Shown here: piece after piece, positions 50,195 to 59,641 of the stretch | Position numbering within the stretch: position 1 is the first letter of the stretch | Layout: every line of letters starts with the position of its first letter | NCBI RefSeq assembly: GCF_024397895.1 | Contig: NZ_CP073346.1 | Span: 3,286,001-3,350,000 of the forward strand | DNA length: 64,000 nt | Direction of reading: 5' to 3' | Source of the DNA: Pseudomonas benzenivorans | Lineage (GTDB): Bacteria; Pseudomonadota; Gammaproteobacteria; Pseudomonadales; Pseudomonadaceae | The notes under the pieces: generated by a model | Database searches by the model: none | Seen by the model: only the letters and a program-made list of their open reading frames with translations | Told to the model about the DNA's origin: nothing | Translations under genes and position numbers: made by a program

Positions 50195-50989
50195 TCAGTA
50201 AAGGTCCAGCGGCAGGCGGCGGGGAATGTACTGACCGTGGCCGGGTTGCTCGGCGTCGCGCAGGGTGCGCCAGGTGTAGTCCAGGGCCGAGCGCACGGCG
50301 CTGACCAGCTCCTCGCCCAGGGCCAGGCGTCCGGTCAGGGCGCTGGCCAGGGTGCAGCCGGAGCCGTGGTAGCTGCCGGGCAGGCGCTGGCAGGTAAAGG
50401 TGTGGTGGCTGCCGTCGCGGCTGTACAGGCGATTGTGCACTTGCTGCTCGTCGCCGTGACCGCCGGTAATCAGCAGGTGGCGGATATAGGGCAGCAGCTT
50501 TTCCGCACACTGGTCGGCGCTGCCTTCCGGCAGTTCGGCGAGGATGCGCGCCTCCGGCAGGTTCGGTGTGGCGATGCTGGACACCGGGAACAGCCGCTCG
50601 CGCATGGCGTAGCCGACCTCGTCCTTGCCCAGGGCGCCACCGCCGCCGGCCCGCAGCACGGGGTCGCAGACCAGCGGCACGTCCGGCAGCTGCTGGCGCA
50701 GTTGCAACACGGTGTCGACCATCTCCACCGAGCCGAGCATGCCCAGCTTGATCGCGGCCACCGGCAGGTCGGCGAGCACGGCGCGGGCCTGGGCCAGTAC
50801 CCAGTCGCGGTCGAGCACGCGGAAGTCGGCGACATCGACTGTGTCCTGCACGGTGAGCGCGGTCACGGTGGGGGCGGCGTGGCAGCCTTGCGCGAGCAGG
50901 GCTTCGATATCGGCTTGCAGGCCGGCACCACCACTGGGGTCGTGGCCGGACAGGCAGAGCACTACGGGGCGGGAAGTGGGTGTTTTCAT
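50195..50989 (-). CDS. thiD: Hydroxymethylpyrimidine / phosphomethylpyrimidine kinase
   Basis: 264 aa from [20 protein letters not shown]; the longer open frame upstream is not supported. It phosphorylates HMP twice to HMP-PP, the substrate of ThiE. Ribokinase-like motifs: [40 protein letters not shown] and [15 protein letters not shown] with the catalytic Asp replaced by Cys in the usual GxGC pattern. No TPP riboswitch is evident upstream. Confidence 0.96.
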   Translation of the reverse strand: MKTPTSRPVVLCLSGHDPSGGAGLQADIEALLAQGCHAAPTVTALTVQDTVDVADFRVLDRDWVLAQARAVLADLPVAAIKLGMLGSVEMVDTVLQLRQQLPDVPLVCDPVLRAGGGGALGKDEVGYAMRERLFPVSSIATPNLPEARILAELPEGSADQCAEKLLPYIRHLLITGGHGDEQQVHNRLYSRDGSHHTFTCQRLPGSYHGSGCTLASALTGRLALGEELVSAVRSALDYTWRTLRDAEQPGHGQYIPRRLPLDLY

Positions 50990-51290
50990 GGTGCGCGAGC
51001 TTAGCATTATTCGACCGATTTGGGCCGTGGCGGGGCGCCGCAGAGGGCTGCGTCGGGGCCGCGCCCGGTCAGGTTGGCCGGCCCGCCAATCGCTCACATC
51101 CACAACTGGGCGGCGTTGCAGGCCCTGCTGTAGAGGCCTGGCGAGCGTGACTCGACGGTCGATGCGGACGGCTTTTCGGCCTGGGGCTGTGCTAGAGTTT
51201 TGGGCAATCGTCTGACCAGGCCATGCGAGGCGGCGCCACATCGGGGGTGGGGCTCTGCGGCGGACACCGACATTGCCTTTGTGGGGCCTC
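50990..51290. other. Intergenic stretch between thiD and ladS
   Basis: The two genes are divergent, so both promoters should be here. A TAGAGT at 51193 could be a -10 for ladS, without a good -35. There is no convincing short gene, riboswitch or hairpin. Confidence 0.4.
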
Positions 51291-53711
51291 ATGCGTTACA
51301 TCCTGATCCTTCTGTTCGGCCTGTGGCCGCTATTGGCCGGCGCGGTGACGTTCGACGAGCGTACCCGCGCCTTGCCGCTCGGCGAGGCCATTGATGTATT
51401 CGAGGACGTGCGCGGCGATGCGAGCATTGCCGACATCACCTCGCTAGCGCTGCAGGGCAGTTTCCGCCGCCACGACAAGGCGGTGCTGAACGCCGGTTAC
51501 TCGCACTCGGTGTTCTGGTTGCGCCTGGACCTGGAGTATCTGCCAACGAGCGCCGAGGGGCGGCGGTCCTGGTTGCTGGAGCTGGCCTACCCGCCGCTGG
51601 ACCGCCTGGAACTCTATCTGGACGACGGCCGAGGCGGTTTCCGCCTGGCCGAGCGCACGGGCGATGCCCTGCCGTTCAGCAACCGGCAGATCAAGCAGAA
51701 CAATTACCTGTTCGAACTCGACTTTCAGCCGAATCAGGCGCGGCGCATCTACCTGCGCCTGCAGAGCCAGGGGTCCATCCAGGCGCCGCTGACCCTCTGG
51801 TCGCCGACGGCGTACATGGAAGAGCAGCCGGGGCGCATCTATGTGCTCGGGATCATCTACGGCGTGCTGCTGGGGATGTTGGTTTACAACCTGTTCATCT
51901 ACCTGAGCGTGCGCGACACCAGCTACCTGTATTACATCCTCTATATCGCCTCGTTCGGCCTCTACCAGGTCTCGGTGAACGGTGCCGGCATCGAGTACTT
52001 CTGGCCCGACAGCCCCTGGTGGGCGAACGCCGCCACGCCCTTCCTGGTCGGCGCGACGGGGCTGTTCGGTTGTCAGTTCGCCCGCAGTTTTCTGCACACC
52101 GGCGAGCACAGTCCCTGGGTCGACCGCGGCCTGTTGTTGCTGATGGCCGCCGGGGGCGCGGTGATGGTGCTGGCGCTGACCGCCAGTTACGCGCTGTCGC
52201 TGCGCCTGGCGACCTATCTGGCACTGGCGTTCAGCGTGCAGATTTTCGCCGCCGGGATCATTGCCTGGCTGCGCGGTCTGCGCGTGGCGCGCTACTTCAT
52301 CATCGCCTGGACCGCGTTCCTGGCGGGCGGGGTGATCAACACCCTGATGGTGCTCGGCTATCTGCCCAACGTGTTCCTGACCATGTACGCCAGCCAGATC
52401 GGCTCGGCCCTCGAGGTCGGCCTGCTGTCCCTGGCCCTGGCCGACCGCATCAACGCGATGAAGGAGGAGCGCAACCGCATCCTCCAGGACAGCAGCCACA
52501 AGCTGGAGGCGCTCAACCAGGAACTGGCCAACAGCAACCGCTTGAAGGATGAGTTCCTCGCCACCGTCACCCATGAGCTGCGCACCCCGATGAACGGGGT
52601 GATCGGTTCCCTGGAACTGATGCAGACGCTCAAGCTGGACACCGAGCTGGCCCAGTATCAGCAGACCGCCGCCGGCTCGGCGCGGGACATGATGCGCATG
52701 GTCAACGACATCCTGGCGCTGACCGAGCTGCAGGCCGGCAAGCTCTACCCGCGACGCGAGCCCTTCAGCCTGCGCGGGCTGTTCGACGGGCTGCTGGCGC
52801 AGTACGCGCCGCGAGCCGAGGACAAGGGCCTGCGTTTCACCTTGGAGCTGGACGAGAGCCTGCCGGATACCCTGGAGGGCGATGCCGGCAAGCTGGGCCA
52901 GAGTCTCGGTTACCTGCTCGACAATGCCATCAAGTTCACCGCTGCCGGCGAGGTCAGCCTGCGGGTCGGACGCGGCGCTGAGCCGGGCGAAGGGCTGCCG
53001 TTGAGCATCGAGGTGCGCGATACCGGCGTGGGCTTCGGCGAGTCCCAGGATGCGACCCTTTATCAGAGCTTCCAGCAGCTGGATGGCTCGATGACCCGCG
53101 AATATGGCGGCCTGGGCATCGGCCTGGCGATCTGCCGGCAGCTGGTCGAGCTGCTCGGCGGGCGCCTCAGGCATGAGTCGCAGCCCGGCCTGGGCAGTCG
53201 TTTCCGTCTCGACCTGGAGCTGGCCCTGCCGGTGCAGCGGGCTGCGCAGGCGAGCCCGCTGCGGCGCCTCAACGCCCAGGCCGTGCGCCGCCCCGAGCAG
53301 TGCACCGTGCTGGTGGTGGAGGACAACGCGATCAACCAGCTGGTGACCCGCGGCATGCTGCTCAAGCTCGGTTACCGGGTGCGCACCGCCGACAACGGCG
53401 CCGAGGCCCTCGAGGTGTTGCGCCGCGAAACCGTGGATGCGCTGCTGCTCGATTGCCAGATGCCGGTGATGGACGGATTCGCCACCTGTCGGGCGCTGCG
53501 CGCCCTTCCGGGCTGTGCCGAGCTGCCGGTGCTGGCGATCACCGCCCACAGCCACAGCGGCGACCGCGAGCGCTGCCTGGCCGCCGGCATGAACGACTAC
53601 CTGGCCAAGCCGGTGAAGTTCGAGGCGCTGCGCCTGCTGTTGCATGAGTGGGTCCTCAGCCGACGGCCGGAATCGGAGGCGGAAGCCGCCAGCAGGGCGC
53701 AGTCGTCCTGA
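51291..53711 (+). CDS. ladS: Hybrid sensor histidine kinase LadS
   Basis: 806 aa from MRYILILLFGLWPL; a TTG six codons upstream is a poorer start. A signal peptide is followed by a 7TMR-DISMED2 periplasmic domain (about 25-165), a 7TMR-DISM membrane domain (about 175-380), a HisKA domain with phosphoryl His428 in THELRTPMNG, an HATPase domain (DTGVGFGESQD, GGLGIGLAICRQL) and a receiver domain with Asp721 in LLLDCQMPVMDG. This is the architecture of P. aeruginosa LadS, which activates GacS/GacA through its receiver, raises the RsmY/RsmZ RNAs and promotes biofilm; calcium is a reported signal. The neighbour thiD is also as in P. aeruginosa. Confidence 0.92.
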   Translation: MRYILILLFGLWPLLAGAVTFDERTRALPLGEAIDVFEDVRGDASIADITSLALQGSFRRHDKAVLNAGYSHSVFWLRLDLEYLPTSAEGRRSWLLELAYPPLDRLELYLDDGRGGFRLAERTGDALPFSNRQIKQNNYLFELDFQPNQARRIYLRLQSQGSIQAPLTLWSPTAYMEEQPGRIYVLGIIYGVLLGMLVYNLFIYLSVRDTSYLYYILYIASFGLYQVSVNGAGIEYFWPDSPWWANAATPFLVGATGLFGCQFARSFLHTGEHSPWVDRGLLLLMAAGGAVMVLALTASYALSLRLATYLALAFSVQIFAAGIIAWLRGLRVARYFIIAWTAFLAGGVINTLMVLGYLPNVFLTMYASQIGSALEVGLLSLALADRINAMKEERNRILQDSSHKLEALNQELANSNRLKDEFLATVTHELRTPMNGVIGSLELMQTLKLDTELAQYQQTAAGSARDMMRMVNDILALTELQAGKLYPRREPFSLRGLFDGLLAQYAPRAEDKGLRFTLELDESLPDTLEGDAGKLGQSLGYLLDNAIKFTAAGEVSLRVGRGAEPGEGLPLSIEVRDTGVGFGESQDATLYQSFQQLDGSMTREYGGLGIGLAICRQLVELLGGRLRHESQPGLGSRFRLDLELALPVQRAAQASPLRRLNAQAVRRPEQCTVLVVEDNAINQLVTRGMLLKLGYRVRTADNGAEALEVLRRETVDALLLDCQMPVMDGFATCRALRALPGCAELPVLAITAHSHSGDRERCLAAGMNDYLAKPVKFEALRLLLHEWVLSRRPESEAEAASRAQSS

Positions 53712-53757
53712 CGGTTTTGCCGGCTGTTTTGCCGTAGATCCCCCTTTTTTACCGGAT

Positions 53758-53797
53758 TGAATCCTGATTCACTGGATGCATCGTGAATCAGGATTCA
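53758..53797. promoter_or_regulatory. Double-dyad operator upstream of the TetR gene
   Basis: TGAATCCTGATTCAC (53758-53772) and GTGAATCAGGATTCA (53783-53797) are exact reverse complements separated by ten bases. Each arm is itself a near-palindrome of the form TGAATC-NN-GATTCA. The centres of the two copies are 26 bp apart. The second copy ends four bases before the TetR ATG and covers its ribosome binding site, so autorepression is likely. Confidence 0.85.
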
Positions 53798-53801
53798 GGC
53801 C

Positions 53802-54443
53802 ATGAGCGACCCTGCCGCCGTATTGACCCTCGAGCGCAACCAGGCGCTGCGCGAGCGCATTCTCGCCTGCGCCCTGGCGCGCGTCAGCGCCGGCGGTTTC
53901 GCCGCCCTGACCATGCAGGCCCTGGCCGAGGACGTGGGCATCGCCACTGGCAGCCTGTACCGCCACTTTCGCAGCAAGGGTGAGCTGGCCGTCGAGGTGT
54001 TCGCCGCCGCCAGCCAGCGCGAATTGGATGCCCTGGCCGCCGTCCTGGCCGGCCCCGGCCGGCCGAGCGCGCGGCTGGCCGCCGGCCTGCGCCAGTTTGC
54101 CGGCCGCGCCTGGAACAGCCGCCGTCTGGCCTTCGCCCTGATTGCCGAACCGGTCGATCCGCAGGTCGACGAGCAACGCCTGCTCTACCGCGAGGCCTAT
54201 GCCGAGTTGTTCGTCGGTCTGCTGGAAGAGGGCATGGCCACCGGTGAGTTCCGCCTGACCGATGCCGGCCTGGTCGCCGCCTGCCTGGTCGGCGCCATCG
54301 CCGAGTCCCTGGTCGGGCCGCTGTCGCCGCCGGCCCGGGCGGCCCGCGAGGCCGGACGCCTTACTCAGGACCTGGGCGACGTCAGCCAGAGCCTGGTCAC
54401 CTTCTGCCTGCGCGCCGTCGGCGCCGAGGAGCCACAACCGTGA
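53802..54443 (+). CDS. TetR/AcrR family transcriptional regulator
   Basis: 213 aa. The N-terminal helix-turn-helix (about 15-62: ILACALARVSAGGFAALTMQ, DVGIATGSLYRHFRSKGELA) is typical. The ligand-binding C-terminal part is helical. Its stop overlaps the GTG of the acyl-CoA dehydrogenase gene by four bases, and a double operator lies directly upstream, so it probably represses its own operon. The ligand is likely an acyl-CoA or fatty acid, an inference from the neighbours. Confidence 0.92.
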   Translation: MSDPAAVLTLERNQALRERILACALARVSAGGFAALTMQALAEDVGIATGSLYRHFRSKGELAVEVFAAASQRELDALAAVLAGPGRPSARLAAGLRQFAGRAWNSRRLAFALIAEPVDPQVDEQRLLYREAYAELFVGLLEEGMATGEFRLTDAGLVAACLVGAIAESLVGPLSPPARAAREAGRLTQDLGDVSQSLVTFCLRAVGAEEPQP

Positions 54444-56089
54444 AGCCGAACCTGCTTGCCGAAACCCATGAGGTGCTCAACCAGGTACCGCCGCTGGACG
54501 GCGTCAACCTCTACCGTATCGACCAGCCGTTGCAGGAGTGGACGCGTCACTATCAGGGCGGCTGGGCCGAGGCGCGGATCGACGCCTACGGCGCCCTGGC
54601 CGGCGGCGAGCTGATGGCCGCGGGTTTTCTCGCCAACGAGAACAAGCCGGTGTTCAAGAGTCATGACCGCTACGGCCATCGTATCGACCTGATCGAGTTC
54701 CACCCGGCCTACCATCAGCTGATGCGCGCCGCCATCGAGCACGGCATACCCTCCATGCCCTGGACCGAACCGCGCGCCGGGGCCCAGGTGGCGCGCGCGG
54801 CCATGAGTTACCTGCACAGCCAGGCCGAAGCGGGCAGCGGTTGCCCGCTGACCATGACCTTCGCCAGCGTGCCGGCGTTGCGGCTGCAGCCGGATCTGGC
54901 CGATGCCTGGCTGCCGAAGATCCTCTCGACCCGCTACGACCCGCGCAACCTGCCGATCGAGCAGAAGGGCGGGGCGACCATCGGCATGGCCATGACCGAG
55001 AAGCAGGGCGGCACCGACGTGCGCGCCAACACCACCAGGGCCTACCCGGTCGGTGCCGGCGGTCCGGGCCAGGCCTACGAGCTGGTTGGCCACAAGTGGT
55101 TCTGTTCGGCGCCGATGTGCGACGCCTTCCTCACCCTGGCCTACACCGACAAGGGCCTGACCTGCTTCCTGCTGCCGCGCCACCGTCCGGACGGCACGCG
55201 CAACGCGTTCTACATCCAGCGCCTGAAGAACAAGCTGGGCAACTGGTCCAACGCCTCCAGCGAGGTGGAGTACCGCGGCGCCCTGGCCTGGATGGTCGGT
55301 GAAGAGGGCCGCGGCGTGCCGACCATCATCGAGATGGTGGCGCTGACCCGCTTCGACTGCATGGTCGGTTCCAGTGCGCTGATGCGCCAGGCCCTGACCC
55401 AGGCCGCGCATCATTGCGCCCACCGCCAGGTGGGGGGGCGGGTGCTGAATGAGCAGCCGCTGATGCAGAACGTGCTGGCCGACCTGGCCCTGGAAAGCGA
55501 GGCGGCCCTGGCCCTGACCCTGCGCATGGGCCGGGCCCTGGACCGGCCCGAGGACGAGCAGGAGAGCAAGTTCGCGCGCCTGGTCACCGCGGTGGGCAAG
55601 TACTGGATCTGCAAGCGCGCCCCGGCGATGATCAACGAGGCCGCCGAGTGCATGGGCGGCGCCGGCTACGTCGAGGACAGCATCCTGCCGCGGCTGTACC
55701 GCGAGGCGCCGGTCAACTCGACCTGGGAAGGCTCGGGCAACGTGCAGTGCCTGGATGTGCTGCGGGCCCTGGCCAAGGAGCCCGGGGTGCTGGATGCGCT
55801 GTTCGCCGAACTGGGCGACGGCCACGGCGATGCCCGCCTCAGGGCGCATATCCAGGGGTTGCAGGCGGCCTTCGCCGACAAGGCCGATATTCAGTACCGC
55901 GCCCGTCAGCTGACCGAGGACGTGGCCCTGGCGCTGCAGGCCAAGCTGCTGCTGGAAGCCGGCAATGCCGCGGTGTCCGATGCCTTTATCGCCAGTCGCC
56001 TGGGCCAGGGCGGGCGGGTCTATGGCACCTTGCCGCGGGGACTGGATGCACAGGCCCTGCTGGCGCGCAGCACGCCCCATCTGGTCTGA
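54440..56089 (+). CDS. Acyl-CoA dehydrogenase, AidB-like
   Basis: 549 aa with a GTG start overlapping the regulator's stop (GTGA). The acyl-CoA dehydrogenase fold is clear: GMAMTEKQGGTDVRANTTRA, HKWFCSAPMCDAFL, and the C-terminal AAECMGGAGYVEDSILPRLY with the EGSGN motif (NSTWEGSGNVQCLD). Length and these motifs resemble AidB, the alkylation-response protein of E. coli, more than short-chain dehydrogenases. Regulation by a TetR repressor suggests fatty acid-related control. Confidence 0.9.
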   Translation: MKPNLLAETHEVLNQVPPLDGVNLYRIDQPLQEWTRHYQGGWAEARIDAYGALAGGELMAAGFLANENKPVFKSHDRYGHRIDLIEFHPAYHQLMRAAIEHGIPSMPWTEPRAGAQVARAAMSYLHSQAEAGSGCPLTMTFASVPALRLQPDLADAWLPKILSTRYDPRNLPIEQKGGATIGMAMTEKQGGTDVRANTTRAYPVGAGGPGQAYELVGHKWFCSAPMCDAFLTLAYTDKGLTCFLLPRHRPDGTRNAFYIQRLKNKLGNWSNASSEVEYRGALAWMVGEEGRGVPTIIEMVALTRFDCMVGSSALMRQALTQAAHHCAHRQVGGRVLNEQPLMQNVLADLALESEAALALTLRMGRALDRPEDEQESKFARLVTAVGKYWICKRAPAMINEAAECMGGAGYVEDSILPRLYREAPVNSTWEGSGNVQCLDVLRALAKEPGVLDALFAELGDGHGDARLRAHIQGLQAAFADKADIQYRARQLTEDVALALQAKLLLEAGNAAVSDAFIASRLGQGGRVYGTLPRGLDAQALLARSTPHLV

Positions 56090-56093
56090 GCAC

Positions 56094-56505
56094 GTGGCAA
56101 GCCCGGCCAGCGTGTTCGACCAGTTGCTCGACTGGCTCGGCGGCGGCCTCGGTCAGGCCGACGGCCGAGCATTTCAACCCTCTGGGCGGCGTGCACGGCG
56201 GCTACACGGCCACGCTGTTCGATGCCGCACTGGGACTGGCGGTCTATTCGGCCGCCGAGCCCGACGCGGTCTACGTGACGGCCAGCCTCGAGGTGACCTA
56301 CCTGCGGCCGCTCGACGCGCAAGCGGTGCCGCTGAGCGTCGAGGCGCAGCTGCTGCATCGCGACGGCCGTCAGGTGATGGCCGAAGCCTCCTTGCAGGAC
56401 TGCCAAGGGCGCCTCTGCGCCCGGGCGAGCGCGCGCTTCACCCAACCGCTTGACCCCGGGGCGGCCCCGAGGTCGCAGACTGACGGCGAATCCACAGTGG
56501 AGTAG
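56094..56505 (+). pseudogene. Frameshifted PaaI-type acyl-CoA thioesterase
   Basis: A GTG at 56094 opens a frame reading VASPASVFDQLLDWLGGG, the usual start of such proteins, but this frame soon turns to nonsense (QPSGRRARRL). From about 56162 a different frame reads AEHFNPLGGVHGGYTATLFD and continues to 56505 with the hot-dog thioesterase pattern (VYVTASLEVTYLRPL, SVEAQLLHRDGRQVMAEASL). The about 35 residues normally between the two parts are missing. A deletion with a frameshift seems to have broken the gene; a short product from an internal GTG (56191) cannot be excluded. Confidence 0.75.
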
Positions 56506-56510
56506 CCGTC

Positions 56511-56840
56511 ATGACCCGCCAGCAAGTCTTCCTCGACGAGTACCGCCAGGCCCGGGAGAAACGCGCCGCCGGCGATAGCCGCGGCGAGCTGCAGCATCTG
56601 GAGCGCGCCCATATTCTCGGCCAGCCGCGTTTCGTCGATCATCTGCGCAGCCACCTGTGGCTGCTGGCCTGGGCCTGGCGGCAGCGCGACTGGGCGGAGC
56701 TCGCCGCGCAATTGTTGCGCCTGCCCGGCAGCCTCGGCTCGCTGTTCGGCCTCTATCCCCTCGGCAACCCCGGAACCCGGCGAGTGGGTGCCTTGACGGC
56801 GCAGCCGCTGCCGGACGACCTGAAGGCCCTGCTGCCTTGA
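56511..56840 (+). CDS. DUF3703 family protein
   Basis: 109 aa. The family pattern is visible: LDEYRQAREKRAAGDSRGEL, HLERAHILGQPRFVDHLRSH, then WRQRDWAELAAQLLRLPGSL and LFGLYPLGNPGTRRVG. It is helical and soluble, without a known function. It follows the broken thioesterase by five bases and may share a transcript with the TetR-dehydrogenase operon. Confidence 0.85.
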   Translation: MTRQQVFLDEYRQAREKRAAGDSRGELQHLERAHILGQPRFVDHLRSHLWLLAWAWRQRDWAELAAQLLRLPGSLGSLFGLYPLGNPGTRRVGALTAQPLPDDLKALLP

Positions 56841-56913
56841 GCAACGCCGCGCTATCGCCAGGCCTGACGAAAGGGGCAAGATAGAGGCCTGAGTTCAGCC
56901 AGGAAGCACCATT

Positions 56914-58386
56914 GTGAACCCCAGCTCCGAAGACTTCATCGTCGCCCACAGCGCGGAGGAGGCGGTGGACCGTCTGGCCGCCCTGCACGAGCAAGCCACC
57001 GCCGGCCTGAGTCAGGCGCTCAAGCGCTACCTCAAGGCGCGCATCAAGCCCGACGCCGAGCAGCACCACCAGTTCCGCTATCCCGAACTGCGCCTGACCT
57101 ACCAGGGCCAGGGTGAAGCGCCGGCCAGCGTGCGCGCCTTCGCCAAGGTCCAGATACCTGGCACCTACAGCGTCACCGTGACCCAGCCGGCGGCGTTCCG
57201 CAAATACCTGCTGGAGCAGCTGCGGCCGCTGATGCAGGACTTCACCGTGCAGGTGGAGGTGGGCATCAGTCAGCAGAATATTCCCTACCCTTATGTGGTC
57301 GAGCAGGGCGATGAACTGGCCGGTTCCGGGGTCACCGCCGCCGAGCTGGCGCGGGTCTTCCCCAGTACCGATCTGTCGGCCGCCACCGACGGCACCGCCG
57401 ACGGCCTGAACGACTGGGAGAACACCGACCCGCTGCCGCTGGCGCTGTTCGACGCGGCGCGGGTCGATTTCTCCCTGCGCCGTCTGGTGCATTACACCGG
57501 CAGCGATTGGCGCCACGTGCAGCCGTGGATCCTGCTGACCAACTACCACCGCTACGTCGACCAGTTCATCCGCCACGGCCTGGACGTGCTGGTCGGTGAC
57601 TCGCGTTTCGTGCGCATGGTGCTGCCGGGCAATGTGGTGATCGAGCGCGGCATGGCCGAGGGCGAGATGCAGGCGATCATCGAGACGGTGGTCTGGCACC
57701 GCTACCAGATGCCGGCCTACCACCTGCAGGCCGCCGACGGCGATGGCATCACCCTGGTCAACATCGGCGTCGGCCCGTCCAACGCCAAGAACATCACCGA
57801 CCACCTGGCGGTGCTGCGCCCGCACTGCTGGCTGATGATCGGCCACTGCGGCGGCCTGCGCCAATCGCAGACCATCGGCGATTACGTGCTGGCCCACGCC
57901 TATATGCGCCGCGATGGCATCCTCGACCGGGTGCTGCCGCCGAACATTCCGCTGCCGGCTCTGGCCGAGGTGCAGCAGGCGCTGCAGGAGGCGGCCCGGC
58001 AGGTCACCGGCGAGCAGGGCGACGAGCTGAAGAAGCGCCTGCGCACCGGCACCGTGCTGACCTACGACGACCGCAACTGGGAGCTGCGCTGGGCCCAGGA
58101 GCGCCCGTTGATCAACCTGTCGCGGGCGGTGGCGGTGGACATGGAGAGCGGCACCATCGCCGCCCAGGGCTATCGCCTGCGGGTGCCCTACGGCACCCTG
58201 CTGTGCGTCTCGGACAAGCCGCTGCACAGCGAGATCAAGCTGCCCGGAGCGGCCGGCGCCTTCTACGAGCGGGCGGTGACCCAGCACCTGCATATCGGCA
58301 TCGCCGCCCTGGACCTGCTGCGCAGCCAGCTCAACTCGCTGCACTCGCGCAAGCTGCGCAGCTTCGACGAGCCGCCGTTCCGCTAG
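56914..58386 (+). CDS. amn: AMP nucleosidase
   Basis: 490 aa with a GTG start preceded by AGGAAG. It splits AMP to adenine and ribose 5-phosphate. The N-terminal regulatory domain and the C-terminal nucleosidase domain are seen: [60 protein letters not shown] and [15 protein letters not shown]. Length fits the proteobacterial enzyme. Confidence 0.95.
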   Translation: MNPSSEDFIVAHSAEEAVDRLAALHEQATAGLSQALKRYLKARIKPDAEQHHQFRYPELRLTYQGQGEAPASVRAFAKVQIPGTYSVTVTQPAAFRKYLLEQLRPLMQDFTVQVEVGISQQNIPYPYVVEQGDELAGSGVTAAELARVFPSTDLSAATDGTADGLNDWENTDPLPLALFDAARVDFSLRRLVHYTGSDWRHVQPWILLTNYHRYVDQFIRHGLDVLVGDSRFVRMVLPGNVVIERGMAEGEMQAIIETVVWHRYQMPAYHLQAADGDGITLVNIGVGPSNAKNITDHLAVLRPHCWLMIGHCGGLRQSQTIGDYVLAHAYMRRDGILDRVLPPNIPLPALAEVQQALQEAARQVTGEQGDELKKRLRTGTVLTYDDRNWELRWAQERPLINLSRAVAVDMESGTIAAQGYRLRVPYGTLLCVSDKPLHSEIKLPGAAGAFYERAVTQHLHIGIAALDLLRSQLNSLHSRKLRSFDEPPFR

Positions 58387-58390
58387 GTCG

Positions 58391-58451
58391 GGTAGGGTGC
58401 GCCTTGCGCACCAGGCGTCCACACGCAACGGTGCGCAGGGCGCACCCTACC
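58391..58451. repeat. REP-like inverted repeat after amn
   Basis: GGTAGGGTGCGCC (58391-58403) pairs with GGCGCACCCTACC (58439-58451); the inner TGCGCACC and GGTGCGCA also pair, giving arms of about 22 bp around 17 bases. It lies between convergent amn and the alcohol dehydrogenase gene, the usual site of Pseudomonas REP elements, and could serve as a two-way transcription stop. Confidence 0.75.
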
Positions 58452-58465
58452 GGGTAGATATCTCC

Positions 58466-59500
58466 TTATTTACTGGCGTCCAGCACCACCCGGTAGCGCG
58501 CCTTGCCGGCGCGCAGGTGGTCGATGGCGTCGTTGACCTTGCTCATGGGGAAGTGCTCGACCTGCGGCAGGATCTGGTGGCGGGCGCAGAACTCCAGCAT
58601 CTTCGCCATGTTCGCCGGCGACCCCACCGGCGAGCCGGACAGGCTCTTCTGCTGCGGGATCAGGTTGAACACGTGCACCGGGATGGCGCTCGGCGCGATG
58701 CCGACGAAGTGCAGGCGGCCCTTGCCGCGCAGGGTGCCGATCAGGGCCGGCCAGTCCAGGTCGGCGCTAGCGGTGATCAGCAGGAAGTCCAGGCTGCCGG
58801 CAATCGCCTCCAGTGCGGCGCTGTCGGTGGAGGCCACCACCTTGTGCGCGCCCAGGCGCTTGGCCTCCTCCTGCTTGTTCAGCGAGGAGGTGAAGGCGGT
58901 GACCTCGCAGCCCCAGGCGTTGAGAAAGCCCAGGGCCAGGTGGCCGAGGCCGCCGATGCCGACCACGCCGACCCGGTCGGTGGGTTTGACGCCGAACTCC
59001 AGCAGCGGGCTGAACACCGTGGAGCCGGCGCAGAACAGCGGTCCCACCAGGCTCGGCTCGAGGCCGTCCGGCAGCGCAACGGCCCAGGCCCAGTGGCTGC
59101 GCAGGCGGTCGGCGAAGCCACCGTTGCTGCCGATGATGGTCGGCTTCACCGTGCCGCACAGCTGGTGCGCGCCCTCGATACAGGAGCTGCAATGCATGCA
59201 GCTGCCCTTGTACCAGCCGATGCCCACGCGCTGGCCGAGCTTCAGGCCACGGGCCTGCTCGCCGAGGCGCACGATGGTGCCGACCACCTCATGGCCGGGG
59301 ATGAAGGGGTAGCGGCTCATGCCCCACTCGTTGTCGATCATCGACTGGTCGGAGTGGCAGATGCCGCAGTACTCGACGGCCACCTCGACCTCCTCGGCGC
59401 CCAGCGGGCCCGGGTCGTAGCTGTGGCGTTGCAGGGCGGCGCCGGGAGCCATGGCGGCCCAGCCGGTGAAACGCTCGAGTACGGATTCGGAATTGCTCAT
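58466..59500 (-). CDS. Zinc-dependent alcohol dehydrogenase / aldehyde reductase
   Basis: 344 aa medium-chain dehydrogenase. The catalytic zinc ligands are in [24 protein letters not shown] and the later Cys ([10 protein letters not shown]). The structural zinc is bound by the four cysteines of [18 protein letters not shown]. The NAD(P) motif is [14 protein letters not shown]. It resembles E. coli Ahr/YjgB and YahK, NADPH-dependent reductases of broad aldehyde range. It stands alone on the minus strand. Confidence 0.9.
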   Translation of the reverse strand: MSNSESVLERFTGWAAMAPGAALQRHSYDPGPLGAEEVEVAVEYCGICHSDQSMIDNEWGMSRYPFIPGHEVVGTIVRLGEQARGLKLGQRVGIGWYKGSCMHCSSCIEGAHQLCGTVKPTIIGSNGGFADRLRSHWAWAVALPDGLEPSLVGPLFCAGSTVFSPLLEFGVKPTDRVGVVGIGGLGHLALGFLNAWGCEVTAFTSSLNKQEEAKRLGAHKVVASTDSAALEAIAGSLDFLLITASADLDWPALIGTLRGKGRLHFVGIAPSAIPVHVFNLIPQQKSLSGSPVGSPANMAKMLEFCARHQILPQVEHFPMSKVNDAIDHLRAGKARYRVVLDASK

Positions 59501-59641
59501 GGGAACTGCCTCGGTGCGAAGAGAAACAACCCGCTCAGCTTAGTCGCCCTGTCGGGCGCCGGCGCCCCCATCACCGTGGGTGATGATGGGGCAACGCCGT
59601 CGGTTACACTGCGGCTCCCGCCCATCGCCGTTGGAAGCGTC

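Noticed and set aside
51444..53645. Open frame of 733 codons on the minus strand
   Set aside because: It is the shadow of ladS, rich in Gln/His/Ala, with no recognisable domain.
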